45,220 nt of DNA from Deltaproteobacteria bacterium (GTDB lineage Bacteria > Desulfobacterota > Binatia > Binatales > Binataceae), in NCBI GenBank assembly GCA_021801125.1, contig JAJYYI010000003.1:3228-48447 (forward strand). The letters are read 5' to 3'. The notes under the pieces were generated by a model, which saw only the letters and a list, made by a program, of their open reading frames with translations, was not told the DNA's origin and made no database searches. Each line of letters begins with the position of its first letter. The stretch's first letter is position 1. Shown here one piece after another: positions 33,878 through 42,645 of the stretch. The translations under genes and the position numbers were made by a program.

Positions 33878-34689
33878 CCATTGAGAACAGGCTGCTTGTC
33901 TTCTGCCGCAAGGCGTTGTCCGCGTTCGTTGTCACTGCGGGGGTGATACCCCTTTACCTGCTGACCAAGCAAGCGCTTACGCCTGAATTGCAGAGCTTCG
34001 CGTGGCCTCCGGTGTGGTTTCCCAAATCGCTGACGCTTACTTACGTGAAGGACGTGATCGCGAGCGGCGAGTTGCGAACCTCCCTGATACTGAGCGCCCG
34101 CGTCGCGATCACCGCCGCGCTGGCGGCCACGGTGTTGGGCACGATGCTGGGGTATGCGATGGCGCGGCATACGCGCGCTCGCGCGCTCGGCCTTTCGGCC
34201 CTTACCGCGACCCGGCTCTTGCCGATGATCGCGGCGGCGATGCCGCTGGCGACCATCCTGATAACCCTGGGACTTTACGACACCCCCGGCGGCGTGGGGT
34301 TGGCACTGGTGCACGGCGCGTTGGCGTTACCGGCGGCGGCGATTTTGCTTTTCAGCGCGTTTGTCAAGATACCAATCGAGCTCGAACAAGCCGCCTACCT
34401 GGACGGCGCCTCGCCGCTCTCGATTTTCCTGCGTCTTAATCTCCCACAGGTACGCGGCGCGGTGGCCGGAGCGTTCGTGTTGAGCTTTCTGGTGAGCTGG
34501 GATGAGTTCGGGTTTGCGCTGCTGCTTCAGCCCACCAACCGGACGCTGCCGCCGCTTATCTACTACTACACCGTCTTCGGTGACACCGGCGCGGCGAGCG
34601 CACTTGCCTTAGTGTCCGCGGTGCCGGTCTTGATCGCTTTGGTCGCGCTGCGGCCGGTCTTGCTGCGCGGGTTGAGCGGGCGCGGATGA
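33874..34689 (+). CDS. ABC sugar-type permease 2 (MalG/UgpE-like)
   Basis: The product has 271 residues and six membrane helices. ELEQAAYLDGASPLSIFLRL is the EAA loop, and SFLVSWDEFGFALLL before the last helices is the characteristic W-N/D-E-F motif of MalG relatives. I chose GTG at 33874 because it shares GTGA with the permease-1 stop; the frame is open upstream but there overlaps permease 1 for over 400 bases. It pairs with permease 1 as the translocation pore. Confidence 0.92.
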   Translation: MTIENRLLVFCRKALSAFVVTAGVIPLYLLTKQALTPELQSFAWPPVWFPKSLTLTYVKDVIASGELRTSLILSARVAITAALAATVLGTMLGYAMARHTRARALGLSALTATRLLPMIAAAMPLATILITLGLYDTPGGVGLALVHGALALPAAAILLFSAFVKIPIELEQAAYLDGASPLSIFLRLNLPQVRGAVAGAFVLSFLVSWDEFGFALLLQPTNRTLPPLIYYYTVFGDTGAASALALVSAVPVLIALVALRPVLLRGLSGRG

Positions 34690-34723
34690 CGGGCAGCTTC
34701 AGCCTCCACCGGTCGGGAGTTAC

Positions 34724-34737
34724 CAACTCTTGAGTTG
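34724..34737. promoter_or_regulatory. Short inverted repeat before the importer ATPase gene
   Basis: CAACTC-TT-GAGTTG is a perfect 6-bp dyad with a 2-base centre in the 119-base gap between permease 2 and the ATPase. Its size suits an operator half-site pair rather than a terminator. No other copy was noticed in the window, so regulatory function is a guess. Confidence 0.25.
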
Positions 34738-34808
34738 ATATGAGATGCTGGCGGGCGCAAGTTCGAGATGCATGAAGATCGATTAAACAGGCTGAGCAGC
34801 GGGTCGCC

Positions 34809-35867
34809 ATGATCGAGCTTGCGGTGAACAATGTTACGCGGGCCCTGGGCGCGGATCGCGGAGTGCGTGACCTGTCGCTCACCGTTGAGCGCGGCGAGTT
34901 CTTTGTGCTGCTCGGCCCGTCGGGTGCGGGCAAGAGCACGCTGTTGCGAATGATCGCCGGCCTGGAGCGGCCCGACAGCGGAGACATCGAGATTGGCGGG
35001 CGGTCGATCGTGGGGTTGCGCCGTCCGGATAATGCTGTCGCGATGGTCTTCCAGAGCCTGGCCCTTTATCCCCACATGAGCGCGTTTGACAATATCGCTT
35101 TTCCCTTGAGAATGATGGGCCTTAGCCGGCGGGAGACCGAAAAGCGCGTGCGCGAGACGGCGGCGCTGGCCGGGCTGGAAATCGATCTGAGGCGCCGTCC
35201 CGCGTATCTGTCCGGCGGCGAACGCCAGCGCGTTGCGCTTGCCCGCGCCTTGGTCCGCGAGCCTCGCGTGATTCTCATGGACGAACCGTTATCCCAGCTT
35301 GACACCCAGTTGCGCAACTCCTTGCGCCTGGAGCTAAAAGAGTTTCAGCGCCGGACCGGTCGAACGATCGTGTATGTCACCCATGACCACGCCAGCGCGT
35401 TTATCTTGGGTGACCGGATCGCCGTGATGCAAAACGGAGGAATCGCGCAAATCGGCGAGCCGGTGGAAATCTATCGCTATCCGGCCAACCTTTTCGTCGC
35501 CCGCTTCTTGGGCGATACGCCAATGAACCTCGTCAAGTGCCGAACCAACGAAGGCCGCCGCGGTCTCTGGGTTGGCGAAACGCGCCTCGAACTTACGCCG
35601 CCCGGTTCGGTCACAGGCGAGCTGATGCTCGGAATCCGACCCGAAGATGTAAGCCTCAATGCCACCCTGGGAGCGGTCGAGATGCCTACTGTGGTTGAAA
35701 CCGCCGAGTTTCTGGGCGCGCGCTATTTGGTGCGGCTGCGCCTGGGTGATGCGACGCTGAGCGCCGAGTTTCCCACGCCGCTCAAACCGGGCAAGCCGGC
35801 GCACCTGTACGCGCAAAATGAAAGCTTTCACTTTTTCGATTTGGAGTCGGGGCGCCGAATCGCGTGA
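34809..35867 (+). CDS. ABC importer ATPase (MalK/UgpC-like)
   Basis: The product has 352 residues. The ABC domain has Walker A GPSGAGKST (about residues 37-45), a Q-loop in VFQSLALYPHM, signature LSGGERQR and Walker B VILMDEPLSQLD, then the switch His in VTHDHASA. The C-terminal TOBE region starts near 235 (FLGDTPMNLV) and includes LGIRPEDV. It is the energising subunit of the importer encoded from 31849. The 119-base gap before it is the only break in an otherwise overlapping operon. Confidence 0.94.
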   Translation: MIELAVNNVTRALGADRGVRDLSLTVERGEFFVLLGPSGAGKSTLLRMIAGLERPDSGDIEIGGRSIVGLRRPDNAVAMVFQSLALYPHMSAFDNIAFPLRMMGLSRRETEKRVRETAALAGLEIDLRRRPAYLSGGERQRVALARALVREPRVILMDEPLSQLDTQLRNSLRLELKEFQRRTGRTIVYVTHDHASAFILGDRIAVMQNGGIAQIGEPVEIYRYPANLFVARFLGDTPMNLVKCRTNEGRRGLWVGETRLELTPPGSVTGELMLGIRPEDVSLNATLGAVEMPTVVETAEFLGARYLVRLRLGDATLSAEFPTPLKPGKPAHLYAQNESFHFFDLESGRRIA

Positions 35868-35957
35868 GAATCGGCGACGGTCTCCCTCTGCGCCGCCTTC
35901 GCGAGCGATGGCGCAACGGGAGCAATGCTCTGTCCCGGCTCGCCTACCCAGCGCGGA

Positions 35958-36830
35958 TTAAAGAAGGCCCCTTAAAGTCTTAAGGTCCGCCGCTATATCC
36001 TTGTTGTCCGCGCCGGGGTCGGTCTCAAGGCACATCGGAAGGCCGAAAAAGCGCGCGTCGTGCAGCAAGCGCCGGAAGGGTTCTTTGCCAAGGTAGCCCT
36101 TGCCGATATGCTCATGCCGGTCGACCCGCGAGCCGAGCGGTTTCAGCGAGTCGTTCAGATGGAACGCGACGATACGTTTAAGTCCGATTTCCTTGTCCAA
36201 CTCCTCGAACGTTCGTCGGTAGCCGTCCTCGGTTGTGATATCGTAGCCGGCCGCGAAAGCGTGCTCGGTGTCGAAGCATAGCCGCAGGCGCTCGCTTTCC
36301 TTCACTGCGCCGAAGATTCGCGCCATTTGTTGGAAAGTATATCCGAGGTTGGTGCCCTGACCGGCGGTGATTTCCAATGCAATTTGTACTCGCAGTCCGG
36401 CGCATGCACGATGCGCCTCGTCGATCGATTTAGCGATTGTTTTGATGCCGGCATCCTCGCCCGCGCCGACATGGGAGCCCGGATGGGTCACCAAATAGGG
36501 CACGTCCAACGCTTCGCATCGTTGCAGCTCGTCGATGAAAGCCGCGACCGACTTTTTGCGCAGCGCTTCGTCGGCGGCGCCGAGGTTGAGCAGGTAGGAG
36601 TCGTGAGCGATGATGGACTCTATTCCGGTCTCTTTGCGGTTGCGCTTGAAGGCCTTTACCTCGTCGTCGGTGTAGGGCCGCGCCTTCCATTGGCGTGAAG
36701 ACTTCGTGAAAATCTGGATGCAGTCGCATCCGAGTTCCCGGCCGCGAAGTAGCGCTTCGCCTACCCCGCCGGCGATTGAGACGTGTGCGCCCAAAAGCGG
36801 CCGCTCTAATGACGCGCGTTTGCTCATCAT
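35958..36830 (-). CDS. nfo: Deoxyribonuclease IV (endonuclease IV)
   Basis: The product has 290 residues, the length of Nfo. GAHVSIAGGV opens the TIM barrel. THPGSHVGAG, FDTEHAFAAGYD and FHLNDSLKPLGSRVDRHEHIGKG carry the zinc ligands (including D-x-x-H and D-R-H-x-H-I-G-x-G). The second motif has Glu where many homologues have Cys (D-T-C-H), but the ligands themselves are kept. LETDPG near the end supplies the last Glu. The enzyme cleaves abasic sites in base excision repair. It is transcribed divergently from the zinc/manganese-type ABC genes and converges on the importer ATPase gene. Confidence 0.95.
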   Translation of the reverse strand: MMSKRASLERPLLGAHVSIAGGVGEALLRGRELGCDCIQIFTKSSRQWKARPYTDDEVKAFKRNRKETGIESIIAHDSYLLNLGAADEALRKKSVAAFIDELQRCEALDVPYLVTHPGSHVGAGEDAGIKTIAKSIDEAHRACAGLRVQIALEITAGQGTNLGYTFQQMARIFGAVKESERLRLCFDTEHAFAAGYDITTEDGYRRTFEELDKEIGLKRIVAFHLNDSLKPLGSRVDRHEHIGKGYLGKEPFRRLLHDARFFGLPMCLETDPGADNKDIAADLKTLRGLL

Positions 36831-37170
36831 TGCTCTTCGCCGCGCCGCAAGCCTGCGTCTGCCGGCGGTGTTCCCCTCAGCGGGTTAATCGTCTTTGCGA
36901 ACGACTTTGCGCTGGTCGTCGCACCAAGTTTATACGCAAATAGCCTCGCATGCTGCCATTATCTCACGTCCATATTACGGCTTTGCCGGTCCGATGAAAG
37001 CGCACGTCGGCAGCGCATAGTTCGGGCGGAGACGACCGTGCACGCGAACCCGCGCGGACATAGTAGTTAACGAGCGGTCAAGGATGGATTGCGGTTTCCG
37101 ACGTGTCATGCTGTAAAGGCGCCCGTTTGGAATTGAGCAAGGACAAGGCGAGATTGTTAAGGTAAGGTTG
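36831..37170. other. 340-base divergent intergenic region
   Basis: This region lies between nfo and the metal-type ABC genes and should hold both promoters. I looked for a Zur- or Fur-like dyad and found no convincing one. AAGGTAAGG just before 37171 serves as the ribosome site of the ATPase. Confidence 0.4.
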
Positions 37171-37926
37171 ATGTCTCCTGAGATTCCGCAGCATCTCACG
37201 ACCGAGCAAGCTTCAGCTAAGGGCGAGTCGATTCTTGAAGTAAGTCATTTAACCGTCGGCTTCGACCACACGGTAGTCCTTCAAGACCTTAGCTTTTCTG
37301 TAAAGCCTGGCGCGTCTCTTGCGGTGATCGGGCCGAACGGCGCGGGCAAGACTGTTCTCTTTCGAGCGCTGATCGGCGCGATACCGTACCAGGGTACGAT
37401 CCGCTGGGCGCCTGGGATGCGCTTCGGCTACGTGCCGCAGAAGCTCGATATCGAACGCGATCTTCCGGTTACCGGAAAAGACCTGCTTCGCGCCAAGCTC
37501 ACGATCACCGGCGCGCGAAGGGACGACGCCTTTCACGCATTGGAACGCGTCGATTTGCGCGAAGAGATGCTGGCGCAGCCGATCGGGGACATGTCAGGCG
37601 GGCAGTTTCAGCGTCTGCTGGTCGCCTTCGCACTGATCGGCAAGCCGGACGTTCTATTGCTCGACGAGCCGGCCGCCGGAGTTGACGCGCCGGGCCAAGA
37701 GGCGCTCACGGCGGCGATCGGTCGGCTTCAGCACGAGGTGGGCGTCACCGTCTTGTTGATTTCGCATGATTTGAGCGTGGTGTATCGCTACGCCTCCAGC
37801 GTGCTGTGTCTTGCGCGTAAGCGGAGCTATCTGGGGCCGCCCCAGACGATCTTGACGCCCGAGCGGTTATCGGAAGCCTACGGTACGCCGTTGAGCTTCC
37901 ACTTTCATGAGGACTATGGACCCTAG
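37171..37926 (+). CDS. Zinc/manganese-type ABC transporter ATPase (ZnuC/MntB-like)
   Basis: The product has 251 residues. Walker A is GPNGAGKT, the Q-loop lies in GYVPQKLDIERDLPVT (the Y-V-P-Q pattern is typical of metal-type importers), the signature is MSGGQFQR and Walker B is LLLDEPAAGVD, followed by ISHDLSVV. I chose ATG at 37171; an in-frame TTG directly precedes it. The 3' end overlaps the permease gene by 20 bases. Metal specificity is not decided by the ATPase. Confidence 0.9.
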   Translation: MSPEIPQHLTTEQASAKGESILEVSHLTVGFDHTVVLQDLSFSVKPGASLAVIGPNGAGKTVLFRALIGAIPYQGTIRWAPGMRFGYVPQKLDIERDLPVTGKDLLRAKLTITGARRDDAFHALERVDLREEMLAQPIGDMSGGQFQRLLVAFALIGKPDVLLLDEPAAGVDAPGQEALTAAIGRLQHEVGVTVLLISHDLSVVYRYASSVLCLARKRSYLGPPQTILTPERLSEAYGTPLSFHFHEDYGP

Positions 37927-38668
37927 GGAGCTAATGGTATGTGCCGCTGTGGCGGTTGCGGCCGGGCTCGTGGGATGTTTCGCGGTGATGCGCCGGATGA
38001 CCCTGGCGGCGGACGCCTTCTCGCACGTGGCCCTGCCGGGAATCGGCCTGGCGTTGGTGTTCAAACTTAATCCGCTCCTCGGCGCGCTCTTCGCGCTGCT
38101 GGCGGGCAGCGTCTTGATTTGGGCGATCGAGGGCAAGACGCGGCTTTCCACCGAAGCGATCACCGGAGTGATCTTTTCAGTTGCGCTGGCTGTCGGCAGC
38201 TTCACCGCTACCGGCGAACAGCTCATCGACGCTTTGTTCGGCGCCCCGGGCAACATGACGGGCACGGAGGCAGGATTTGCTTTGCTTGCCGCGCTTGCCG
38301 TGAGCGCGTTCGTTTTATTGCAACGAGATCGTTTGCTCTTGTCGCTAATTTCGAGCGAGGTCGCCATTGCCTCAGGAATCAACATCGCGAACCTTCAACT
38401 CTCATTCCTGATCGCCTTCGCGGTGACCGTAGCGCTTGGGATGCGCTATGTCGGAGTCCTGCTGATGGGCTCGCTCATCATCATTCCGGCGACCGTGGCG
38501 AAGCGTCTGGCCCGCAGTATCGACGGCATGTTAACGATCTCGATCGGAGCCGCGCTCACGTCCACGCTCGTGGGGAGTTGGATCGCCGAAATGATGCGCT
38601 GTCCTTCGGGTCCGGTGATCGTGATAATCGCTGGAGGCCTGTTTTTTCTTAGTCTACTCAGGCCCTGA
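37907..38668 (+). CDS. Zinc/manganese-type ABC transporter permease (ZnuB-like)
   Basis: The product has 253 residues and about seven to eight membrane helices. RRMTLAADAFSHVALPGIGLA is the conserved N-terminal loop (L-x-x-D-x-x-S-H-x-x-L-P-G), and MRYVGVLLMGSLIIIPATVAK is the EAA-like region of this family. It forms the pore for the overlapping ATPase gene. No periplasmic binding protein (ZnuA/MntC-like) is adjacent, so that subunit must be elsewhere. It converges on ruvB. Confidence 0.92.
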   Translation: MRTMDPRELMVCAAVAVAAGLVGCFAVMRRMTLAADAFSHVALPGIGLALVFKLNPLLGALFALLAGSVLIWAIEGKTRLSTEAITGVIFSVALAVGSFTATGEQLIDALFGAPGNMTGTEAGFALLAALAVSAFVLLQRDRLLLSLISSEVAIASGINIANLQLSFLIAFAVTVALGMRYVGVLLMGSLIIIPATVAKRLARSIDGMLTISIGAALTSTLVGSWIAEMMRCPSGPVIVIIAGGLFFLSLLRP

Positions 38669-38849
38669 AATTGGGTGGTTTCGCGCAGACGCGCCCCGCT
38701 ACCCCGTTGTAAGGCCGACCGCGGAACGCCCGACGCAGCAACTGGGACCGGGAGTCCCCTATGCCGCAAGGCGCTCTTTCCGTAGAGCTACAGCCGGGGA
38801 TGAATTGAACCTGGGCGCAGTCCGGGTGCTTTCGGTAAGGCGCGCCAAG

Positions 38850-39932
38850 CTACAGCAGCACGCCTTGCTTTGAGCGCCCCAGATGGCTGTACGCGCGAGG
38901 GTTTGCGACGCGGCCGCGCGAGGTCCGCGCGATGAAGCCTTCCTGAAGCAGGTAAGGCTCGTACACTTCTTCGATCGTCTCGCGCTCCTCGCCAATCGCC
39001 GCAGCCAGGCTTTCCACACCCACCGGACCGCCGCCGAACTTATCAACGATCGCTTCCAGGATCGCGCGATCCATTCGGTCGAAGCCGCACGAATCAATGC
39101 CCAGCAGTTCGAGCCCCCTGACCGCAACGTCGAGGGTGATTGACGGCTTGTTCTCGACCTGCGCGAAGTCGCGCACGCGGCGCAGCAGCCGATTGGCAAT
39201 ACGAGGCGTTCCCCGCGAGCGAGCAGCGATCTCTTTGGCGCCCGCTTCGTCGATCTCGGCCTTCAGCAGGCGGGCCGAGCGTATCACGATACTGGCCAGC
39301 TGTTCGGGAGCGTAGAATTCGAGATGAAACGCCTGACCAAAGCGGTCGCGCAAGGGCGAGCTCAGCAGGCCCGAGCGCGTGGTCGCGCCGACCATCGTGA
39401 ACGGCTTGATCGCCAGGCGCATCGAGCGGGCGCTTGGCCCCTTGCCGACCACGATGTTCAGTTCAAAGTCCTCCATCGCCGGGTATAAGACTTCCTCGAC
39501 CGCACGGGACAAGCGATGGATTTCGTCGATGAAAAGCACGTCGCCATGCTCAAGGTCGTTGACGATCGCGGCCAGGTCGCCCGCGCGCTCAATCGCGGGT
39601 CCCGAAGTGAGGCGCAGGTTGACGCCTAATTCGCGGGCAATGATATGCGCCAGGGTGGTCTTTCCCAGCCCAGGCGGTCCGGAAAGAAGCACGTGATCGA
39701 GCACGTCAGCACGCCGGCGCGCAGCCTCGATCGTCATGCCGAGGACCGTCTTGAGCCGCTCCTGGCCGACGAACTCGTTAAGGCTGCGCGGGCGCAGCGT
39801 GAGGTCGGTGACGCGCTCCTCATCGCTCGGCTTACCGCCCGTCACGCGCGGTGCGTCCGATCTTTGAGACGCTCGTGCGACGGCCGGCGCACCCGGCGGA
39901 TTTGCCGAATTGCGGCCCTTGCTACCTTTCAC
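38850..39932 (-). CDS. ruvB: Holliday junction branch migration helicase RuvB
   Basis: The product has 360 residues. After a basic/Pro-rich leader of about 40 residues comes [16 protein letters not shown], the RuvB opening. Walker A is GPPGLGKTT (85-93), Walker B is [10 protein letters not shown], sensor 1 is [19 protein letters not shown], and the arginine finger and winged-helix domain ([13 protein letters not shown]) close it. It is the AAA+ motor that drives junctions through the RuvA tetramer. The GTG start overlaps the ruvA stop by 11 bases. Confidence 0.97.
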   Translation of the reverse strand: MKGSKGRNSANPPGAPAVARASQRSDAPRVTGGKPSDEERVTDLTLRPRSLNEFVGQERLKTVLGMTIEAARRRADVLDHVLLSGPPGLGKTTLAHIIARELGVNLRLTSGPAIERAGDLAAIVNDLEHGDVLFIDEIHRLSRAVEEVLYPAMEDFELNIVVGKGPSARSMRLAIKPFTMVGATTRSGLLSSPLRDRFGQAFHLEFYAPEQLASIVIRSARLLKAEIDEAGAKEIAARSRGTPRIANRLLRRVRDFAQVENKPSITLDVAVRGLELLGIDSCGFDRMDRAILEAIVDKFGGGPVGVESLAAAIGEERETIEEVYEPYLLQEGFIARTSRGRVANPRAYSHLGRSKQGVLL

Positions 39933-40530
39933 CCAACAACAGCGCCAGAGATTTGCGAATCACTGTTTCCAAGTCCGCGCCGCCGGCGATCGCGGCCGGC
40001 GCCGCCTTCTCCACCGCCCGACGCGCTTCCAACGGCTTGTAGCCCAGGTTGATCAAAGCTGACACGGCGTCCTCCGACAACGTGGCGCCGCCGTTAGCCT
40101 CGGCTGCCGCCGAGGCCGTCGTCACGATCGCGTCCGTCTTGTCGCGCAGTTCGCGGACAATCCGCTCGGCAACCTTGGCGCCCACGCCCGGAACTGCGTC
40201 GAGCAGCCGGACGTCCTCGCGCTGGATGGCGTTGATCAGCTCGGTCGCGCTCAACGTGGAGAGGATCGCCAGCGCCAGCTTTGGCCCCACCTGCTGCACC
40301 TGCATCAGCAACTCGAAGGCTCGCTTCTCGCCCGGAGTCGCGAAACCGTACAGCATAACGCTGTCTTCCCGCACCACCTGCCTTATTTCAAGACGGGCCT
40401 GTTCGCCCGGCTGGGGAATCCGATGGTACGTTGCCAAGGGCACGAACACCTCGTAACCTACCCCGCCGGTTTCCAGCACGATCCGACCCGGCTCGCGAAG
40501 CTGAACCGTACCTCGTAGAGTCGCGATCAT
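39922..40530 (-). CDS. ruvA: Holliday junction DNA helicase subunit RuvA
   Basis: The product has 202 residues, standard length. The OB-fold domain opens with MIATLRGTV and has [10 protein letters not shown]. Two helix-hairpin-helix motifs follow ([14 protein letters not shown] and [20 protein letters not shown]). The C-terminal domain [22 protein letters not shown], binds RuvB. It is immediately upstream of and overlapping ruvB on the minus strand. Confidence 0.97.
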   Translation of the reverse strand: MIATLRGTVQLREPGRIVLETGGVGYEVFVPLATYHRIPQPGEQARLEIRQVVREDSVMLYGFATPGEKRAFELLMQVQQVGPKLALAILSTLSATELINAIQREDVRLLDAVPGVGAKVAERIVRELRDKTDAIVTTASAAAEANGGATLSEDAVSALINLGYKPLEARRAVEKAAPAAIAGGADLETVIRKSLALLLGER

Positions 40531-40705
40531 CGGCCTAGTAACCCGATTGCCGGCCTTTGCGCAAAACGCCTCCGCTCACAATACAAATCGCGCCGCCGTT
40601 GATGCCGGCGCGAGCACGCCGCGGCCGACACGCGCGCATTGACCATCCGAACCCCAGGCGCGCGGCGAATGCGCCGGCGCACGTGCCCACGAACGCCAGT
40701 GTAAC

Positions 40706-41587
40706 CTACGTGTCCGCCAAAAGCTTAATCAGGCTGCAGGTGTCCCAGCGCGCGCCGCCGAGCTTTTGCACCCGGCCGTAGAACTGATCGACCAGCGCGG
40801 TTACCGGCAACTGCGCACCATTGTTGCGCGCTTCGTCCAGGCAGATCGCCAAGTCCTTGCGCATCCAATTGACCGCGAAGCCGAAATCGAATTTGCCCTC
40901 GACCATCGGCTTCCACCGATTTTCCATCTGCCACGATGAAGCCGCGCCCTTGGAGATAACGCTCACCACGCGTGCGACGTCGAGGCCGGCCTTCTGCGCG
41001 AAGCTTAGCCCCTCCGCGAGCGCCTGGACCAGGCCGCCGATGCAGATCTGATTGACCATCTTGGTGAGTTGTCCCGCACCGACCGGACCAATCAACGAGA
41101 TCATCCGGCCGTAGGCGGCCATCACGGGCTCGGCCTTGGCGAAGACTTCAGGTTTGCCACCCACCATGATTGCCAGTGTGCCATTTTCGGCGCCTGACTG
41201 TCCGCCGGAAACGGGAGCGTCGAGAAGCTCGATTCCACGCTCCGCCCCTTGCGCGGCCAACTCGCGCTCAACCTTGGCCGATGCGGTGGTGTGGTCCACG
41301 AATATCGCGCCGGGCTTCATTGCGGCGAAAGCACCATTCTTGCCAAGGACGACGTCCCTTAAGTCGTCATCGTTGCCAACGCAGGCAAAAACGAGCACCG
41401 ATCCATCCGCGGCCTGTGCTGGCGTCGGCGCAGCTTTGCCGCCGAACCGCTCGACCCATGCCTTCGCCTTGGACGCGGTTCGGTTGTACACCGTGACATG
41501 GTGACCGGCTCGGGCCAGATGTCCGGCCATCGGAAAACCCATGACGCCCAGGCCAATGAATGAAACGTCCAGAGCGGGCCCGCTCAT
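40706..41587 (-). CDS. NAD(P)-dependent beta-hydroxyacid dehydrogenase (3-hydroxyisobutyrate dehydrogenase family)
   Basis: The product has 293 residues. SFIGLGVMGFPMAGHLARAG is the family signature with the G-x-G-x-M-G dinucleotide loop. DAPVSGGQSGAENGTLAIMVGG is the substrate-binding region, and GAGQLTKMVNQ carries the catalytic Lys. It oxidises or reduces small beta-hydroxyacids (tartronate semialdehyde, hydroxyisobutyrate, succinic semialdehyde branches). I chose ATG at 41587, because GGGAGG lies 9 bases upstream; the open frame begins 11 codons earlier. It sits between ruvC and ruvA, with no metabolic partner nearby. Confidence 0.92.
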   Translation of the reverse strand: MSGPALDVSFIGLGVMGFPMAGHLARAGHHVTVYNRTASKAKAWVERFGGKAAPTPAQAADGSVLVFACVGNDDDLRDVVLGKNGAFAAMKPGAIFVDHTTASAKVERELAAQGAERGIELLDAPVSGGQSGAENGTLAIMVGGKPEVFAKAEPVMAAYGRMISLIGPVGAGQLTKMVNQICIGGLVQALAEGLSFAQKAGLDVARVVSVISKGAASSWQMENRWKPMVEGKFDFGFAVNWMRKDLAICLDEARNNGAQLPVTALVDQFYGRVQKLGGARWDTCSLIKLLADT

Positions 41588-41723
41588 CTCCTCGCGCCTC
41601 CCAAATTGATTACACGGCAAACGAATCCGACCGTATCCGAGCGTTCGCCAAAGGATTTTGGCTCACCGCACGCGCAAGTTACAACCCCGCGCGGGGAGCC
41701 CATCGTCGTCCTTGGCCACGGGA

Positions 41724-42266
41724 TCACTTGCCGTTTCGCAGCGTGATGGGTTTGCCGCGCCTTTTTCCACGACCAGGGCGGCCCTCGACGGGGATGCGCG
41801 CGAAACAGAAGTGGCACAAGGCGAGCGCTAGCGCGTCGGCGGCGTCGTCCGTCAGCCCGACTGCCGCATCAAGTTTGAGCATGCGACGCACCATCACCTG
41901 CACGGCGCTTTTGTCGGCTGCCCCGTTGCCGGCAACCGCGAGCTTGACGCGGCTGGGAGGGTATTCGAACAGCGCGAGCCCGGCCTCAACCGCAGCCAGG
42001 AGGGCTGCCGCACGTGCTTCGCCCAGGCGCAGCGCGCTCTGAACGTTAGTGGCGACGTAGCTTTGCTCAAGGCTCATCGCCTGCGGTCTATATTCGGCTA
42101 GCAACTGGCGCAAGCGCACAAAAATCCGGTGCAGCCGCTGAGCCGCAGGCTCGGATGGCTTGGCGCGCACCACGCCGGACGCCACGTAGGCGGGTGCGCT
42201 CGCATCGCCATCCAGAATGCCGAAGCCGGTCGTTATTGAGCCGGGGTCAACTCCAATTACGCGCAT
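41724..42266 (-). CDS. ruvC: Crossover junction endodeoxyribonuclease RuvC
   Basis: The product has 180 residues. RVIGVDPGSITTGFG holds the first catalytic Asp, SLEQSYVATNVQSAL the Glu (usual I-E-x-x-F), and LTDDAADALALALCH the C-terminal Asp pair. NGAADKSAVQVMV is the lysine-rich DNA-contact helix region. It resolves Holliday junctions, partnering RuvAB encoded downstream on the same strand. The C-terminal tail is Arg/Lys/Gly-rich. ATG at 42266 begins the conserved MRVIGVDPG. Confidence 0.96.
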   Translation of the reverse strand: MRVIGVDPGSITTGFGILDGDASAPAYVASGVVRAKPSEPAAQRLHRIFVRLRQLLAEYRPQAMSLEQSYVATNVQSALRLGEARAAALLAAVEAGLALFEYPPSRVKLAVAGNGAADKSAVQVMVRRMLKLDAAVGLTDDAADALALALCHFCFARIPVEGRPGRGKRRGKPITLRNGK

Positions 42267-42645
42267 CGTGGGCCTACTCCGCCCAGCTCTGCACTGGGGT
42301 GCGCGCTCGTGCCGCTAGCCAGATGGATCCATACGCATCGGCGACCGAGCCACGCCTCTTAAGCATTCCCCAATTAATAGCATTTACACAGCAATGCCGT
42401 CCCGTGCGATTGACGCTGCCGTGCGTCGTTCAGTTGCCCAACGACGATTGAGCAACGACGGCTGGATGCTCGCTCAACTCGGCAACCGGCGTGCGAGCGA
42501 GCCGAGGCGAACGGGAAGACTGCGAAAGACTTTCGCTTTTTGCGAAGGACACCGGCCGCTTCCGCGCTCACGAAAATCCTAAATGGGGGTAGCCAACCGG
42601 CTTCCGCCGGCTGCTAGACAAGGTCGAGCTTTGCGAGGTCGAAGC
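42267..42645. other. 379-base gap between yebC and ruvC
   Basis: No gene is supported. Apart from the hairpin at 42595-42612, I see no ordered structure. A promoter for ruvC may lie here, because the distance is long for a simple operon. Confidence 0.4.
42595..42612 (-). terminator. Possible GGAA-loop hairpin downstream of yebC
   Basis: On the minus strand, AGCCGGC and GCCGGTT pair over 7 bp (one G-U) around a GGAA tetraloop, 34 bases after the yebC stop. No T run follows, so this is a weak or factor-assisted terminator at best. Confidence 0.35.

Noticed and set aside
34741-34776. 11-codon leader peptide before the ABC ATPase
   Set aside because: There is no ribosome site and no attenuator-like structure.
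36831-37170. Zur or Fur box before the metal-type ABC genes
   Set aside because: No dyad close to the known consensus was seen.
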